Source: Gemmatimonadota bacterium (GTDB taxonomy: Bacteria; Gemmatimonadota; Gemmatimonadetes; Gemmatimonadales; Gemmatimonadaceae). From it: 64,000 bases of DNA. Of the stretch, positions 54,501 through 63,957 are shown piece by piece (the stretch's first letter is position 1; each line of letters begins with the position of its first letter). Location: positions 35,611 through 99,610 of the forward strand of contig JAPLKT010000041.1 of NCBI GenBank assembly GCA_026387895.1, written 5' to 3'. Below the pieces are notes generated by a model. That model worked only from the letters and a program-made list of their open reading frames with translations. It was not told the DNA's origin and searched no databases. A program made the position numbers and the translations under genes.

Positions 54501-54790
54501 AGGTGCTTACCAAGGCCGACCTCGAGAGCGACGACAAGTATTTCGTTGAACCGTTCGGGCTCTACATGGGATTGATCTGGCTCAATGGCGAAGTCGGGAC
54601 CGGCGCCGGTGACGTGGCGGGTGGCGCCGACTACAAGCCAACGGATGCGAGCATGAACTGGCTCGGCGATCTGGAAAAAGCGCTCGTGACTGCGAAGGCT
54701 GCGCACAAGGCGCTGATGGAGGGCGATGTGGCGGCGTTCGAGAAGCAGTTCCCGGGACGTCTCCGGCCGGCGCCGTCGTTTATTCCGTAG
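51545..54790 (+). CDS. Secreted VPS10/BNR-repeat (sialidase-like propeller) protein
   Basis: It has 1081 residues. The signal peptide ends in TASLTAQG. Many BNR/Asp-box repeats follow (SDDGGLVW, STDAGATW, TTDFGASW, SMDDGLTW, TRDGGGKW). A Gly-rich loop (GGGGGGGRGGFGGGF) interrupts the propeller. The C-terminal region has a beta-sandwich and helical tail (ILDAKGAVVRTIRTWARAGLN; ADLAASLAAQVRVRDAM). Sortilin-like propellers bind proteins or glycans; no hydrolase activity is shown. It is homologous to the frameshifted gene at 59707. A small hairpin (54813-54831) lies after it. Confidence 0.85.
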   Translation: MRGMHLNVARRLLLWSLVATASLTAQGRGGRGQAPPPPPMQFQLLGPSAGGRVSAVTGVPGDLRTWYVGGASGGVWKSTDDGNTFTPIFDKQSAQAIGALAVAPSDPNQVWAGTGEAWAIRDADVVGDGIYKSTDAGATWTNMGLAEVGRIGRVIVHPTNPNVVYVCALGRATGPQAERGVYRTDDGGKTWKLSLHVNDDTGCSGLSLDQKDPNTLVAGMWQVVMKTYSMTSGGPSSAIYITHDAGVNWTKVVHTGLPKSPVGKIDVAIAPSDSKRIYALIQTDGQGSVWRSDDGGLVWKVVSWARPLIGRAGYYIKIMVSPTDPNEVLIANSSFFRSTDGGANFATTNWGGDNHDIWWDPKNADHFGLTNDLNARFTSDHGRTWIQATLPVAQMYHVAIDQQAPYWVYGNRQDNTTMRGPSNAPEAPPATGGRAANSVFGGGGGGGGRGGFGGGFTTWDHAIGGCESGFVLPDITNPDIVWATCYGNTVTRYDAKTKLARSVSPWQHTLDSPPNASKYRCHWTPPLAIDPFDHNTVYYGCQVIFKTTTAGQSWSVISPDLSLNDPRYVVPSGGLIGDNLGQFYGSLVFAIAPSEIQRNLIWAGTNDGQLWVTRDGGGKWTNVSKNMPGLPPMGTVRKIEPSHFDPGTAYAAIDLHMMDDRAPYLYKTTDFGASWTKISGGLPNKGPLGYLMSVAENPNKKGMLFAGTGNAFHYSMDDGLTWTQFQEGLPASPVSWIVVAKQAHDVVVSTYGRGIFVLRDITTLEQKANVAADAAVHLFAPHSAYREPRGGSAVIRYQLKAAPVDSVKDSLTVEILDAKGAVVRTIRTWARAGLNQATWDLRYDSPKQVEMRTISPSNPKIWDDPRFKGKKTRPVDHWGIQGAQTAGPLAVPGDYTVRLIAAGQRLQQPLKVLKDPIMESSDADLAASLAAQVRVRDAMNESSAIANEIEVMRKRIEDQLATDTVPASAKAALADMEKKLLAVELKVLTKADLESDDKYFVEPFGLYMGLIWLNGEVGTGAGDVAGGADYKPTDASMNWLGDLEKALVTAKAAHKALMEGDVAAFEKQFPGRLRPAPSFIP

Positions 54791-54812
54791 TCGCAATGAC
54801 ACCCTGACGACT

Positions 54813-54831
54813 GGAGCGCAAAACGCGCTCC
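54813..54831. terminator. Weak stem-loop between the BNR gene and tldD
   Basis: GGAGCGC and GCGCTCC form a 7-bp stem with an AAAAC loop. It lacks a T-run, so the tldD gene may still be read through. Confidence 0.3.
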
Positions 54832-54858
54832 GCACGAAACTCTCACCCCACCCGTTTC

Positions 54859-56460
54859 ATGGGCACCAAACGCCGCGAGTTCCTGAAGACCAGCGCCGCC
54901 GCTGCAGCAGTCACTCTCGTGGGGGCGCGCGTTGGTGCGCAGCCCTCGCCTTCCACGGGCCGGATCATTCGCTCGTGGGCGGAGCCGATAGCCGACGATC
55001 TCGCGGCCGATGCAATGGAGGCGGCCAAAGGAGCCGGCGCCTCGTATGTGGATGTGCGCATCGGGCGGTATCGCCGCCAGTCGGTGAATGCGCGAGAGCG
55101 GCAGATCACCGGGGTCAGCGATAACGAATCGTATGGCATCGGTGTCCGCACGATTGTGAATGGATCGTGGGGGTTCGCCGCGACGAGCGTGATGACGCGC
55201 GAGGGCGTTGCGAAAGCCGCCCGTGAGGCGGTTCGCATCGCGCGTGCGGCGCGGAGCTCGCAACGGCGTCCCATTGAGCTGGCGCCGGTCGCTGCGGTGA
55301 AGGGGACCTGGGCGACACCGGTCAAGCGCGATCCGATCGACGTGCCGCTCGAGGACAAGGTCGCGCTGCTCATTGCCACGAATGAAGCGGCGATGAAGGC
55401 CAAAGGCACACGATTCGCGAACAGTGGACTGTCGCTTCTCCGCGAGATCAAGCAATACTGGAACAGCGAGGGGTCGCAGACCACGCAGACCTTCATTCGC
55501 GTCGGTCCGACCTTCACGTCCACGGCCATCGGGCCGAATGGCTTCGAGAGCTACAACGAAGAACTCGCACCGCGCGGCCAAGGCTGGGAGTATGTCGAGT
55601 CGCTCGACATGCCCGGCAACGCCGAGCGCTGGGCGGGCTACGCGGTCGAAAAGCTTGGCGCCAAGACGGTTGAGCCTGGTCGCTACGATCTCATTCTCGA
55701 TCCCACGAATCTCTGGCTCACGATCCACGAGTCCATTGGTCACCCCACCGAGCTTGATCGCGCGATGGGCTACGAGGCGAACTACGCTGGGACGAGCTTT
55801 GTCGCACCCCCAGACAAGATGATCGGCAAGCTCAAGTACGGCACCGACATCATGAACATCCAGGGCGATCGCACGCAGGAAGGCTCGCTCGCGCGTGTTG
55901 GCTGGGATGACGAGGGCGTTCCCCCCGACAACTGGCTGATTATCGAGAAGGGGATGTTCAAGGACTACCAGACCACGCGCGAACAATCGGCCTGGATTGC
56001 CGGCATGACGGGCGTGAAGAAATCCCACGGCTGTTCCTTTGCCGACTCCTGGGACAGTGTGCAGTTCCAGCGCATGCCCAACATCTCGCTGCTCCCGGGG
56101 GAGAAGGATTACGTCCTGAGCGACATCGTCGCCGCGACGGATCGCGGGATCGTCGTGAAGAATCGTGGATCGTGGTCGATCGATCACCAGCGATACAACT
56201 TCCAGTTCAGCGGGCAGGTGTTCTACGACGTGAAGGGCGGAAAGATCACGGGGATGCTCAAGGACGTCGCGTATCAGAGCAACACGCCGGTGTTCTGGAA
56301 CTCTATGGACATGATCGGCGGCAAGCGCTCTGCGTGGATGGGCGGCTCCTTTAGCGATGGAAAGGGTGAGCCGAGTCAGAGCAACTCGGTGAGTCATACC
56401 TGCGTGCCGGCGCGCTTCCGAAACGTGAATATTGTGAACATCGGGAGGGGCGAGGCATGA
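54859..56460 (+). CDS. tldD: TldD-family metalloprotease subunit with Tat signal
   Basis: It has 533 residues. The N-terminus GTKRREFLKTSAAAAAVTLVGARVGAQ is a twin-arginine signal. The TldD zinc motif HExxxH is present (His290, Glu291, His295; IHESIGHPTELDRAMG). The likely third ligand is Cys515 in SHTCVPARFRN. TldD works with TldE to cleave unfolded peptides, such as microcin precursors. Classical TldD is cytosolic; export of this homologue is the unusual feature. The stop overlaps the tldE start. Confidence 0.9.
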   Translation: MGTKRREFLKTSAAAAAVTLVGARVGAQPSPSTGRIIRSWAEPIADDLAADAMEAAKGAGASYVDVRIGRYRRQSVNARERQITGVSDNESYGIGVRTIVNGSWGFAATSVMTREGVAKAAREAVRIARAARSSQRRPIELAPVAAVKGTWATPVKRDPIDVPLEDKVALLIATNEAAMKAKGTRFANSGLSLLREIKQYWNSEGSQTTQTFIRVGPTFTSTAIGPNGFESYNEELAPRGQGWEYVESLDMPGNAERWAGYAVEKLGAKTVEPGRYDLILDPTNLWLTIHESIGHPTELDRAMGYEANYAGTSFVAPPDKMIGKLKYGTDIMNIQGDRTQEGSLARVGWDDEGVPPDNWLIIEKGMFKDYQTTREQSAWIAGMTGVKKSHGCSFADSWDSVQFQRMPNISLLPGEKDYVLSDIVAATDRGIVVKNRGSWSIDHQRYNFQFSGQVFYDVKGGKITGMLKDVAYQSNTPVFWNSMDMIGGKRSAWMGGSFSDGKGEPSQSNSVSHTCVPARFRNVNIVNIGRGEA

Positions 56461-57833
56461 AGCCGAAATCACTATTCGCGGCAGTCGACGAACCGTCGCT
56501 GAGCGCCGAAGAATGCCGTGCGCTGATGACCCGCATTTACGCGATGGCCAAGTCCGATGCGACGCGCGTCAACATTGTGAGTGGATGGCGCGGGAACACC
56601 CGCTTCGCCGGCGGCGAAATCACCACCAGTGGCGGAACAATCGACACCACGGTGACGATCACGAGTACCATTGGCAAACGCCAGGCCAGCGCGAGCACCA
56701 ACGTGCTCGACGATGCCAGCTTGCGGCGCACGGTCGCCCTCTCCGAAACCCTGGCGCGGTTGTCGCCCGAGGATCCGGAGTCGATGCCCGAGTTGGGGCA
56801 GCAGACCATTCGACCGGTGAACGCGTACGTCGAGAAAACCGCGGATCTTACACCAGAAATGCGAGCCGCCGCGGTCAAGAAAGTGATTGACACTGCGCAG
56901 TCGCTCGGCAAAGACGCGGGGGAAATCTTTGTTGCAGGGTTTCTCGATGCGAGCGCGGGGGCGTACCATCGAAACACCGATGTCACGCTCAGCACCACCA
57001 CGCGAACCCCGGACGGCACGGGGAGCGGCTGGTCATCGGCCGGCGTGCGTGACTGGAGCACAATCGACCCGACAGATCTCGCGCGTCGTGCGGTGCAGAA
57101 GGCGGTGTCGAGCCGGAAGCCACAGGCCGTCGAGCCAGGGCTCTACACCGTGGTTCTCGAGCCGAGCGCTGTCGCACAGCTGATTCCGCAACTCGTGGGC
57201 AGCTTCAACGCCCGCAACAACGACGAGGGGCGCGGCACCTTCTCCAAGCGCGGCGGCGGCACCAAGCTCGGCGAGAAGATCGCCGACGAGCGGGTGACAC
57301 TGTTCTCGGATCCCTTCGATCCCGAAATCCTGGGCCAGCCCTTTGACGCCGAGGGGCAGCCACTCGGGAAGACGGTCTGGATTGAGAATGGGATGCTCAA
57401 GAACTTCTCCTACACGCGATTCTGGGCGCAGAAGTCCGGAAAGCTCCCGACCGGCGGTGGGGGCGGACGTGGCGGTGGTGGGGGCGGAGGCGGTGGTGGT
57501 GGCGCTGGGCTCAAGATGGTCGGTGGAACCAAGACCACCGAGCAGCTCATCGCGGGAACCGAGCGCGGGATTCTCGTCACCCACTTCTTTTACATTCGTT
57601 CGCTCGATCAGCGCACGGTGATGCTCACGGGGCTGACACGCGACGGCACCTTCTTGATTGAGAACGGCAAGGTGACGCGGCCACTGAAGAACTTCCGATG
57701 GAACGAAAGCCCGCTGCTGATGCTGTCGCGTATTGATGAAATTGGCCGCGCTGAGCGAGTGTCGGCGGGAATGGTCATGCCGTCGCTGCGAGTGAAAGAC
57801 TTCAACTTCGCGTCGCTCTCAGACGCGGTGTAG
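56457..57833 (+). CDS. TldE/PmbA-family subunit
   Basis: It has 458 residues and no HExxxH, as expected for the non-catalytic partner. The PmbA pattern includes TRFAGGEITTSGG, SLGKDAGEIFVAGF and TVVLEPSAVAQLIPQLVGSFNARN. There is a Gly-rich insertion (GGGRGGGGGGGGGGGAG) near 340. No signal peptide is present, while its partner has one. Overlap with tldD by four bases supports a heterodimer. Confidence 0.88.
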   Translation: MKPKSLFAAVDEPSLSAEECRALMTRIYAMAKSDATRVNIVSGWRGNTRFAGGEITTSGGTIDTTVTITSTIGKRQASASTNVLDDASLRRTVALSETLARLSPEDPESMPELGQQTIRPVNAYVEKTADLTPEMRAAAVKKVIDTAQSLGKDAGEIFVAGFLDASAGAYHRNTDVTLSTTTRTPDGTGSGWSSAGVRDWSTIDPTDLARRAVQKAVSSRKPQAVEPGLYTVVLEPSAVAQLIPQLVGSFNARNNDEGRGTFSKRGGGTKLGEKIADERVTLFSDPFDPEILGQPFDAEGQPLGKTVWIENGMLKNFSYTRFWAQKSGKLPTGGGGGRGGGGGGGGGGGAGLKMVGGTKTTEQLIAGTERGILVTHFFYIRSLDQRTVMLTGLTRDGTFLIENGKVTRPLKNFRWNESPLLMLSRIDEIGRAERVSAGMVMPSLRVKDFNFASLSDAV

Positions 57834-57869
57834 ACTCGGCGGAGGACTCGGCGGAGGACTCGGCGGAGG
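57834..57869 (+). repeat. 12-nt tandem repeat after tldE
   Basis: Three copies of ACTCGGCGGAGG begin on the base after the TAG stop, plus a short partial fourth. Its position right after a stop suggests slippage in a permissive spacer. Confidence 0.9.
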
Positions 57870-57971
57870 ACTCACTAACGGGGTACCCTCGTGCAGAGGG
57901 CCCAATCGTCGTATAGTATCGAATACCGGATGCATCGTCGCACCTCCTGACCTCAAGTGAACCGACGCCCC

Positions 57972-59531
57972 ATGGCCAACAAAAAAGTCACCCGCCGCGA
58001 TTTCGTCGAGAACACCACGAGAGCCGCTCTCGCCGCGGCTTTCGTGGCTCCGAAATTTCCGTCCATTGTCCCACGCCACGTCCTCGGAGGCCCAGGCTTC
58101 CAAGCGCCGAGCGATACCCTGAACTTCGCCGTCGTCGGATTCGGCGGCATGGGCTCTGGGAACGCCGATGTGCTCGCACAGGTCGAGAACATGGTGGCCG
58201 TCTGTGATGTCGACCTCGCCTTCGCCGACAGCAATGTCGCGAGCAAGGAAAAGAACCGCGACGGCTCGCCGAACCCCAGGGGCGTCAAGCTCCGTGAGCA
58301 GTTCAACAAAGCCAAGAAGTACACCGATTTCCGCGAGATGCTCGACAAGTCGAAAGACATCGACGCCGTTATCATCGCCACCGCCGATCACAATCACGCG
58401 GTGATTGCCAAAGCCGCCATGCAGGCGGGGAAGCACGTCTACGTGCAGAAGCCGCTCACCTACTCGGTGCACGAGGCGCGCGTGCTCGGCAAGCTCGCCA
58501 AGGACAACCCAAAGCTCGCCACACAGATGGGTAATCAAGGCCATTCACGTGACGGTACGCGGAGCATCGTCGAGTGGGTGCAGGCCGGCGTGCTTGGCGA
58601 CGTAAAAGAAGTGCACGTCTGGACCAACCGCCCAGTCGGTTACTGGCCGCAGGCCGTCTCGCGGCCGCGTCAGCCGAACGCGAATGTCCCCGCGGGCTTC
58701 GGCAAGAACTTCTCGCAGGGCGCCATCAACAACGTGACGGCGTACCAGCTGGCCACCGCGCAGTACTCCATGCCCGATGGACTCCGCTGGGATCTCTACC
58801 TCGGCGGCGTCGCCGAGGACGTGCCGTATCACCCGATCTACCATCCGTTCAACTGGCGCGGCTGGACCGATTTCGGTGTCGGCGCACTCGGCGACATGGG
58901 CGCACATTTGATCGACCAGCCATACTGGGCGCTCGGACTCACACAGCCCACGGCCATCGAAGCGAGCGCGAGCCCGTGGGGTACGGAGCCGATCATTCCG
59001 CGCCCGACCTCGGGCGTGACGACCAAGCCCTGCACGTACCCGATGGCGACCACGGTCACCTACGACTTCCCGGCGCGTGGCAACATGCCGGCGGTTCGCA
59101 TGTACTGGTACGACGGCGGCATTCTTCCGCCGCGCCCGGCGATGCTGCCGGACAACGTGCAGATGAACCCCGATGGCGGTGTGCTCTTCGTGGGTACCAA
59201 GGGGGTGCTGATGCACGAGACCTACGGCGACAATCCGAAGATCTATCCGGAGAGCGCGGCTCAGGCCGCCACGAAGGTCGCCAAGTCGATCGTGCGTATC
59301 GAGACCTCGCACGAGGTGAACTGGGCGAATGCCGCGAAGGGGAAGGGAAGCACGAGCTCGCCCTTTGAGTACGCGGCCAACCTGACCGAGACTATGTGCC
59401 TCGGCATCGTGGCCCTCAAGACCGGCGTCGGCCGGAAACTCGTATACGACGCGGCGAGCATGACCGTGACGAATATTCCTGAGGCCAACCAGTATCTGAC
59501 CCGCAACTACCGAAAGGGCTGGGAAGTCTAA
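57972..59531 (+). CDS. Gfo/Idh/MocA-family oxidoreductase with Tat signal
   Basis: It has 519 residues from ATG 57972; GTG 57957 is an alternative. The N-terminus (MANKKVTRRDFVENTTRAALAAAF) is a twin-arginine signal. The Rossmann motif is NFAVVGFGGMGSGNADVL, followed by VCDVDLAFAD. The usual EKP is QKP here (VYVQKPLTYSVHEARV). Substrate domain motifs include RPVGYWPQAV and DFGVGALGDMGAHLIDQPYW. It probably oxidises a sugar or its derivative with NAD(P), or tightly bound cofactor as in periplasmic homologues. The -10-like TATAGT is at about 57915. Confidence 0.9.
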   Translation: MANKKVTRRDFVENTTRAALAAAFVAPKFPSIVPRHVLGGPGFQAPSDTLNFAVVGFGGMGSGNADVLAQVENMVAVCDVDLAFADSNVASKEKNRDGSPNPRGVKLREQFNKAKKYTDFREMLDKSKDIDAVIIATADHNHAVIAKAAMQAGKHVYVQKPLTYSVHEARVLGKLAKDNPKLATQMGNQGHSRDGTRSIVEWVQAGVLGDVKEVHVWTNRPVGYWPQAVSRPRQPNANVPAGFGKNFSQGAINNVTAYQLATAQYSMPDGLRWDLYLGGVAEDVPYHPIYHPFNWRGWTDFGVGALGDMGAHLIDQPYWALGLTQPTAIEASASPWGTEPIIPRPTSGVTTKPCTYPMATTVTYDFPARGNMPAVRMYWYDGGILPPRPAMLPDNVQMNPDGGVLFVGTKGVLMHETYGDNPKIYPESAAQAATKVAKSIVRIETSHEVNWANAAKGKGSTSSPFEYAANLTETMCLGIVALKTGVGRKLVYDAASMTVTNIPEANQYLTRNYRKGWEV

Positions 59532-59568
59532 GCAGGACAACAGGTTACGCGTTAATTCTTGTAGCTAA

Positions 59569-59605
59569 GGGGCGTCGGTGAGCGGTCAACGCTCGCCGAC
59601 GCCCC
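59569..59605 (+). terminator. Stem-loop after the oxidoreductase gene
   Basis: A 16-bp stem (59569-59584 with 59590-59605) contains one G-U pair and has a GTCAA loop. It is followed by TTCG, so the T-run is short. Confidence 0.75.
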
Positions 59606-59706
59606 TTCGTACACCTATTGTTAAGCGCGGCTGCCACCGCCCATCCGGGTGGGGGACGCCGCAATTCGTGTCAGTGTTCGGTTCCACCCCCATCCGCAGG
59701 AACTCC

Positions 59707-62700
59707 ATGTACAAGTCCGCTGTGATTCGATGGCTCTCAGGCGCTGCCGCGGTCGCAATGACCGCGAGTGGTGCCTTTGCGCAGGGGCTCGACTCGACGT
59801 CGATCGCCGGCCTGAAGTGGCGCAACGTTGGTCCCGCCACCTTCGAAGGCCGTCTCTCTGACGTTGTCGGTATCCCCGGCCCCTCCAAGACGATCTTCGT
59901 CGCTGCCGCCGCTGGCGGCATCTGGAAGAGCACCAACGCTGGGCTCACCTGGCGCCCCGTGTTCGACGACAAGCGCATCATCTCGATGGGCATGCTCGCC
60001 ATCGCGCCGAGCGACACGCAGCAGGTGTGGGCTGGCACCGGTGAGCCCAACTCGCGTAACACTATCGAGCCGGGCGCTGGCATCTACAAGTCCAATGACG
60101 GCGGCCTCACGTGGAACCTGATGGGGCTCGAGAAGACGCAGCATATCGGTCGCATCGTCGTGCACCCCAAGGATCCGAACACGGTCTACGTGGCGGCGCT
60201 TGGTGCAGCCTGGACGTCGAGCAAGGATCGCGGTCTCTACAAGACGACCGACGGCGGCAAGACGTGGAACCTGATCAAGTTTGTCAGTGACAAGGCGGGA
60301 TTCGTTGACGTTGCCCTTGATCCGCGGAATCCGGACGTGGTCTACGCCACGAGCTGGGAGCGCTTCCGCAACCCATACTCGCTCAAGAGCGGTGGTCCGG
60401 GCTCTGGCCTCTTCAAGAGCACCGACGCCGGCAAGACCTGGACGGAAATCAAGGGGAACGGATTCCCCGAGGGCACCAAGGGGCGTATCGGACTCGCCGT
60501 CGCGCCGAGCAATGGCGACGTGGTCTACGCGCTGACGGAAGCCGCCGATCCGAGCAAGGACGGCAGCTACACGCCGCAGAACAGCCCCAAGGCAAACGGT
60601 CTGTATCGCTCGACCGACGCCGGCAAGACGTGGGCGCAGATGAACAACTACAACGTGCGTCCGTTCTACTACTCGCAGGTGCGCGTCGATCCCAAGAACG
60701 CCGATCGCGTGTACTTCTCGAGCACGCAGCTCCAGGTCTCGGACGACGGCGGCAAGACGAGCCGCGGCGCCGCGCAGAGCGTGCACGTGGACGATCACGG
60801 CATCTGGATTGACCCCAACGATCCGGAACGTTGGTACCTCGCGAACGATGGTGGTGTCTCCATCACGTTCGATCGCGGTGGTAACTTTATTCAGACCACC
60901 ACGCTTCCGATCGGTCAGTTCTATGAAGTCAGCTATGACTTCGCGACCCCGTACAACATCTGTGGCGGTGCGCAGGACAACGGGTCGTGGTGCGGACCGA
61001 GCAAGCGCAAAGGCCCGGTGAATAACTCCTACTGGTTCACGTACGCTGGTGGCGACGGATTCTACTCGGCGCAGGATCCGACCGATCCGAATATCATCTA
61101 CGGTGAGAGTCAGGGCGGCAATGCATCGCGCGTGAATCTCAAGACCGGCGAGCGGATGAGCTTCCGCAAGCCGTCCTGGCAGGATCGCTACAAGCAGTGG
61201 GAAGATTCGATCGCCGTCGTGCGTGGGGATCCGCTCAAGGCGGAAACGAAGGAGCAGACCAAGGCACTCGCCTCGCTCCGCGCGCAGCAGAAGTCCGACT
61301 CGGTGGACCTCGCGCTGCGTTTCAACTGGAACACGCCGCTCGCGCTCTCGCACCACAATCCGTCGGTTGTGTACTTCGGCGGCAATCGCTTGCTGAAGAG
61401 CACCAAGAAGGGCGAGGACTTCTATCTCATCTCGCCAGACCTGTCCAAGAAGCAGCAGGCCAAGATCGACACGTCGATCGTGTACAACGGCGGCATCACG
61501 CTCGATGCGACCGGCGCCGAGACGTATGGCACGATTGTCGCGTTCGGCGAATCGTACCTTAAGCCGGGGCTCATCTTTGCTGGCACCGACGACGGCAATG
61601 TGTGGAAGTCGCCGAACGACGGCGCCACGTGGGAGAACCTCTCGACACGGTTCCCGGGCCTCCCAGCCGAAACGTGGGTCGCCCGCATCGAGACCTCGCA
61701 CTTCGACACGCTCACCTTCTGGGTTGCGTTCGAAGGGCATCGCTCCAACGATTTCATGCCGTACCTGTACGTCACGAACGACGGCGGCAAGAGCTTCAAG
61801 TCGATCGCGAACAATCTCCCGAATACGAGCCCGGCCGACTACTTGCACGTGATCCGCGAGGATCCGTACAACAAGGACCTGCTCTTCGTCGGGTCCTCGC
61901 TCTCGGCGTACGTGTCGCTTGATCGTGGCGCGACCTGGTCGAAGTTCGGTGCGAATCTGCCATCGGTGCCGGTGTTCGACCTCAAGATTCATCCGCGTGA
62001 CCATGAGCTAATCGCCGCGACGCACGGGCGTTCGTTCTGGATCGCGCCGATTGCGCCGCTTGAGCAGATGACGCCGAAGGTCATGGCGTCGACTGTGCAC
62101 TTGTTCGAGCCGCGCACGGCGTACCAGTGGGGCGAAGGCCCGACGCTCGCGGCTGGCGGCAACGGCAACGCGCAGGCGTTCTTTGCGACGCCGAGCCCGA
62201 CGTATGGTGCGGATATCTCGTACCGTGTGGCCGGTGCGGCTGCGGGTGGACAGGGGTCCGGCCGCTGCGCCGGCTCCGCTCTCGGCCTCCGAGCGTCGCG
62301 ACAGCATCCTGAAGGCAGTGCGTGCGCCGGCAGTGCTCGACTCACTCGCGAAGGCCAAGTACGACACCGCAGCGATCGCGCGCGCCAAGGCGATCCTGAA
62401 CCCGCCGACGATTGATCCAGCGGCCGGTGGTCGTGGCGGACGCGGCGGTGGTGGTGGCGGCGGTGGTGGCGGTGGTCGTGGGGCCGGTGCGGCCTGCGAA
62501 CGCCCGCTCACGCAGTGGGAGCCGTTCTGCGCCCGTCCGGGTGAAGCAGCGCCAACCCCAGCGCGTGGCGGCGGTGCAGCAGACGACGCGGCAGGTGGCG
62601 GTCGCGGTGGCCGTGGCGGCGCTCCGGAGTCGGACGCTGTCAAGAAGATCTTCGACCTGATCGGCCTCAAGATGCCGGCGCAGGGCGGTGGTCGTGGCGG

Positions 62701-62893
62701 TAATGCAGCTTTTGGTGGCGGCGCCGCTGGAAACTTCACGGCCGGCACTGGTGACTATTTGGTGACCCTCACCATCGGTACGACGACGCTCAAGCAGAAG
62801 CTCCACGTGGAGCGGGTGAGCGGTGGTGATGACGCCTCCGGCGGCTTCGGCCTCGGGGACGACGACCACGATCGGACGGATCGCAGCCGCTAG
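59707..62893 (+). CDS. Secreted VPS10/BNR-repeat protein, interrupted by a one-base frameshift
   Basis: From ATG 59707 (AGGAAC ribosome site) the signal peptide ends in SGAFAQG. Asp-box repeats include SNDGGLTW, TTDGGKTW, STDAGKTW and SLDRGATW. The frame runs to about 62255, after which it would read unrelated sequence and stop at 62415. The +1 frame then continues LSASERRDSIL...NFTAGTGDYLVTLTIG to 62893. Dropping one G from the GGGG run at 62253-62256 joins both parts into about 1061 residues, close to the 1081-residue paralogue at 51545. The tail is Gly/Arg-rich. It may be a sequencing error, a natural break or phase-variable expression. Confidence 0.85.
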
Positions 62894-62910
62894 GCGATTC
62901 TTGATGGATA

Positions 62911-62946
62911 ACGACGGGGGGCAGCCGACAGGCTGCCCCCCGTCGT
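62911..62946 (+). terminator. Stem-loop after the second BNR gene
   Basis: A perfect 16-bp stem (62911-62926 with 62931-62946) has a GACA loop. It lies 17 bases past the stop of the restored frame, which supports 62893 as the true gene end. Confidence 0.8.
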
Positions 62947-63030
62947 GCGTTCGGAACTGACCACTGTCGTCACCTCAGCCCTATTTGACCCCACCTTCCC
63001 CGAAAGCCCCACCGTGGTAAACTTCCACGG

Positions 63031-63957
63031 GTGAAGCAACCCCCCCGGTTCGCCCTATCCGCGCTGCTGCTGGTTGTCCTCGCGCCATTTGCGCAGGCTC
63101 AGGGGACAGCGCCATCGCCGCCGACCGCTGCGGCCAAGCCACTCACCTTCGCGCAGGTTGCGGCACTGCCAGCCCCACCGGCTGACGCGCGCCTCTCCTA
63201 CGGCCCAGACTCGCTCCAGACCGGCGAACTCCGATTGCCGAAGGGGAAGGGACCCTTCCCGGTCGTGGTGCTGATCCACGGCGGATGCTGGCTCTCACAG
63301 TATGACGCGCAGTACGTCGCGGCCATGGCAGCGGCGCTCGCAGCTGACGGATTCGCGGTCTGGACGCCGGAGTTCCGGCGCGTGGGAAATCCTGGGGGCG
63401 GATATCCCGGCACCTTCCTCGACGTGGCACGCGCGGTGGATTTTGTGCGCGACATCGCACGCACCCGCGCACTCGATACGTCGCGTGTTGTCCTCGCGGG
63501 GCATTCTGCCGGCGGACAGCTCGTGCTCCTCACCGCCGCTCGCAAGACACTCAAGGCGTCACATCCGCTCGCGACCGCCGCGCCGCTGCCGATCGCAGGC
63601 GTGGTGTCGATCGACGGCATCACCGACCTCGCGGGCTACGCAGGCACCACAGGGTGCAACGCCGCCGTTCCGCAGCTTATGGACGGGATGCCCCCGCAAC
63701 AACTCGAGCGGTACGCGTTGATGTCGCCCAGTGAGTTAGTGCCCCTGCGGGTGCGGTCGCGCATTGTGCAGGGGGCGCTCGATGTGACCGTGCCCATGAG
63801 CCAGGCGAAGAGTTTTGTTGCGAAGGCATCGGCCGCGGGCGACGACTCCCAGCTGGTACTCCTCGAACATTCCGCGCACTTTGATCCTGTGGCGCCGAAC
63901 TCCGTGGACTGGCCGGCGGTCCTGAATGCCATCCGTCTCATGGCGAGAGACCGCTGA
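63031..63957 (+). CDS. Secreted alpha/beta hydrolase (dienelactone/prolyl-oligopeptidase-like)
   Basis: It has 308 residues from GTG 63031. The signal peptide ends in FAQAQG. The fold shows VVLIHGGCWLS (oxyanion hole), nucleophile Ser159 in AGHSAGGQLVLL, Asp in QGALDVTVP and His in LEHSAHFDPV, giving a complete triad. It would hydrolyse esters or peptides outside the cell. A TAAACT element ends seven bases before the GTG, so the transcript may be nearly leaderless. It overlaps the next start by one base. Confidence 0.88.
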   Translation: MKQPPRFALSALLLVVLAPFAQAQGTAPSPPTAAAKPLTFAQVAALPAPPADARLSYGPDSLQTGELRLPKGKGPFPVVVLIHGGCWLSQYDAQYVAAMAAALAADGFAVWTPEFRRVGNPGGGYPGTFLDVARAVDFVRDIARTRALDTSRVVLAGHSAGGQLVLLTAARKTLKASHPLATAAPLPIAGVVSIDGITDLAGYAGTTGCNAAVPQLMDGMPPQQLERYALMSPSELVPLRVRSRIVQGALDVTVPMSQAKSFVAKASAAGDDSQLVLLEHSAHFDPVAPNSVDWPAVLNAIRLMARDR

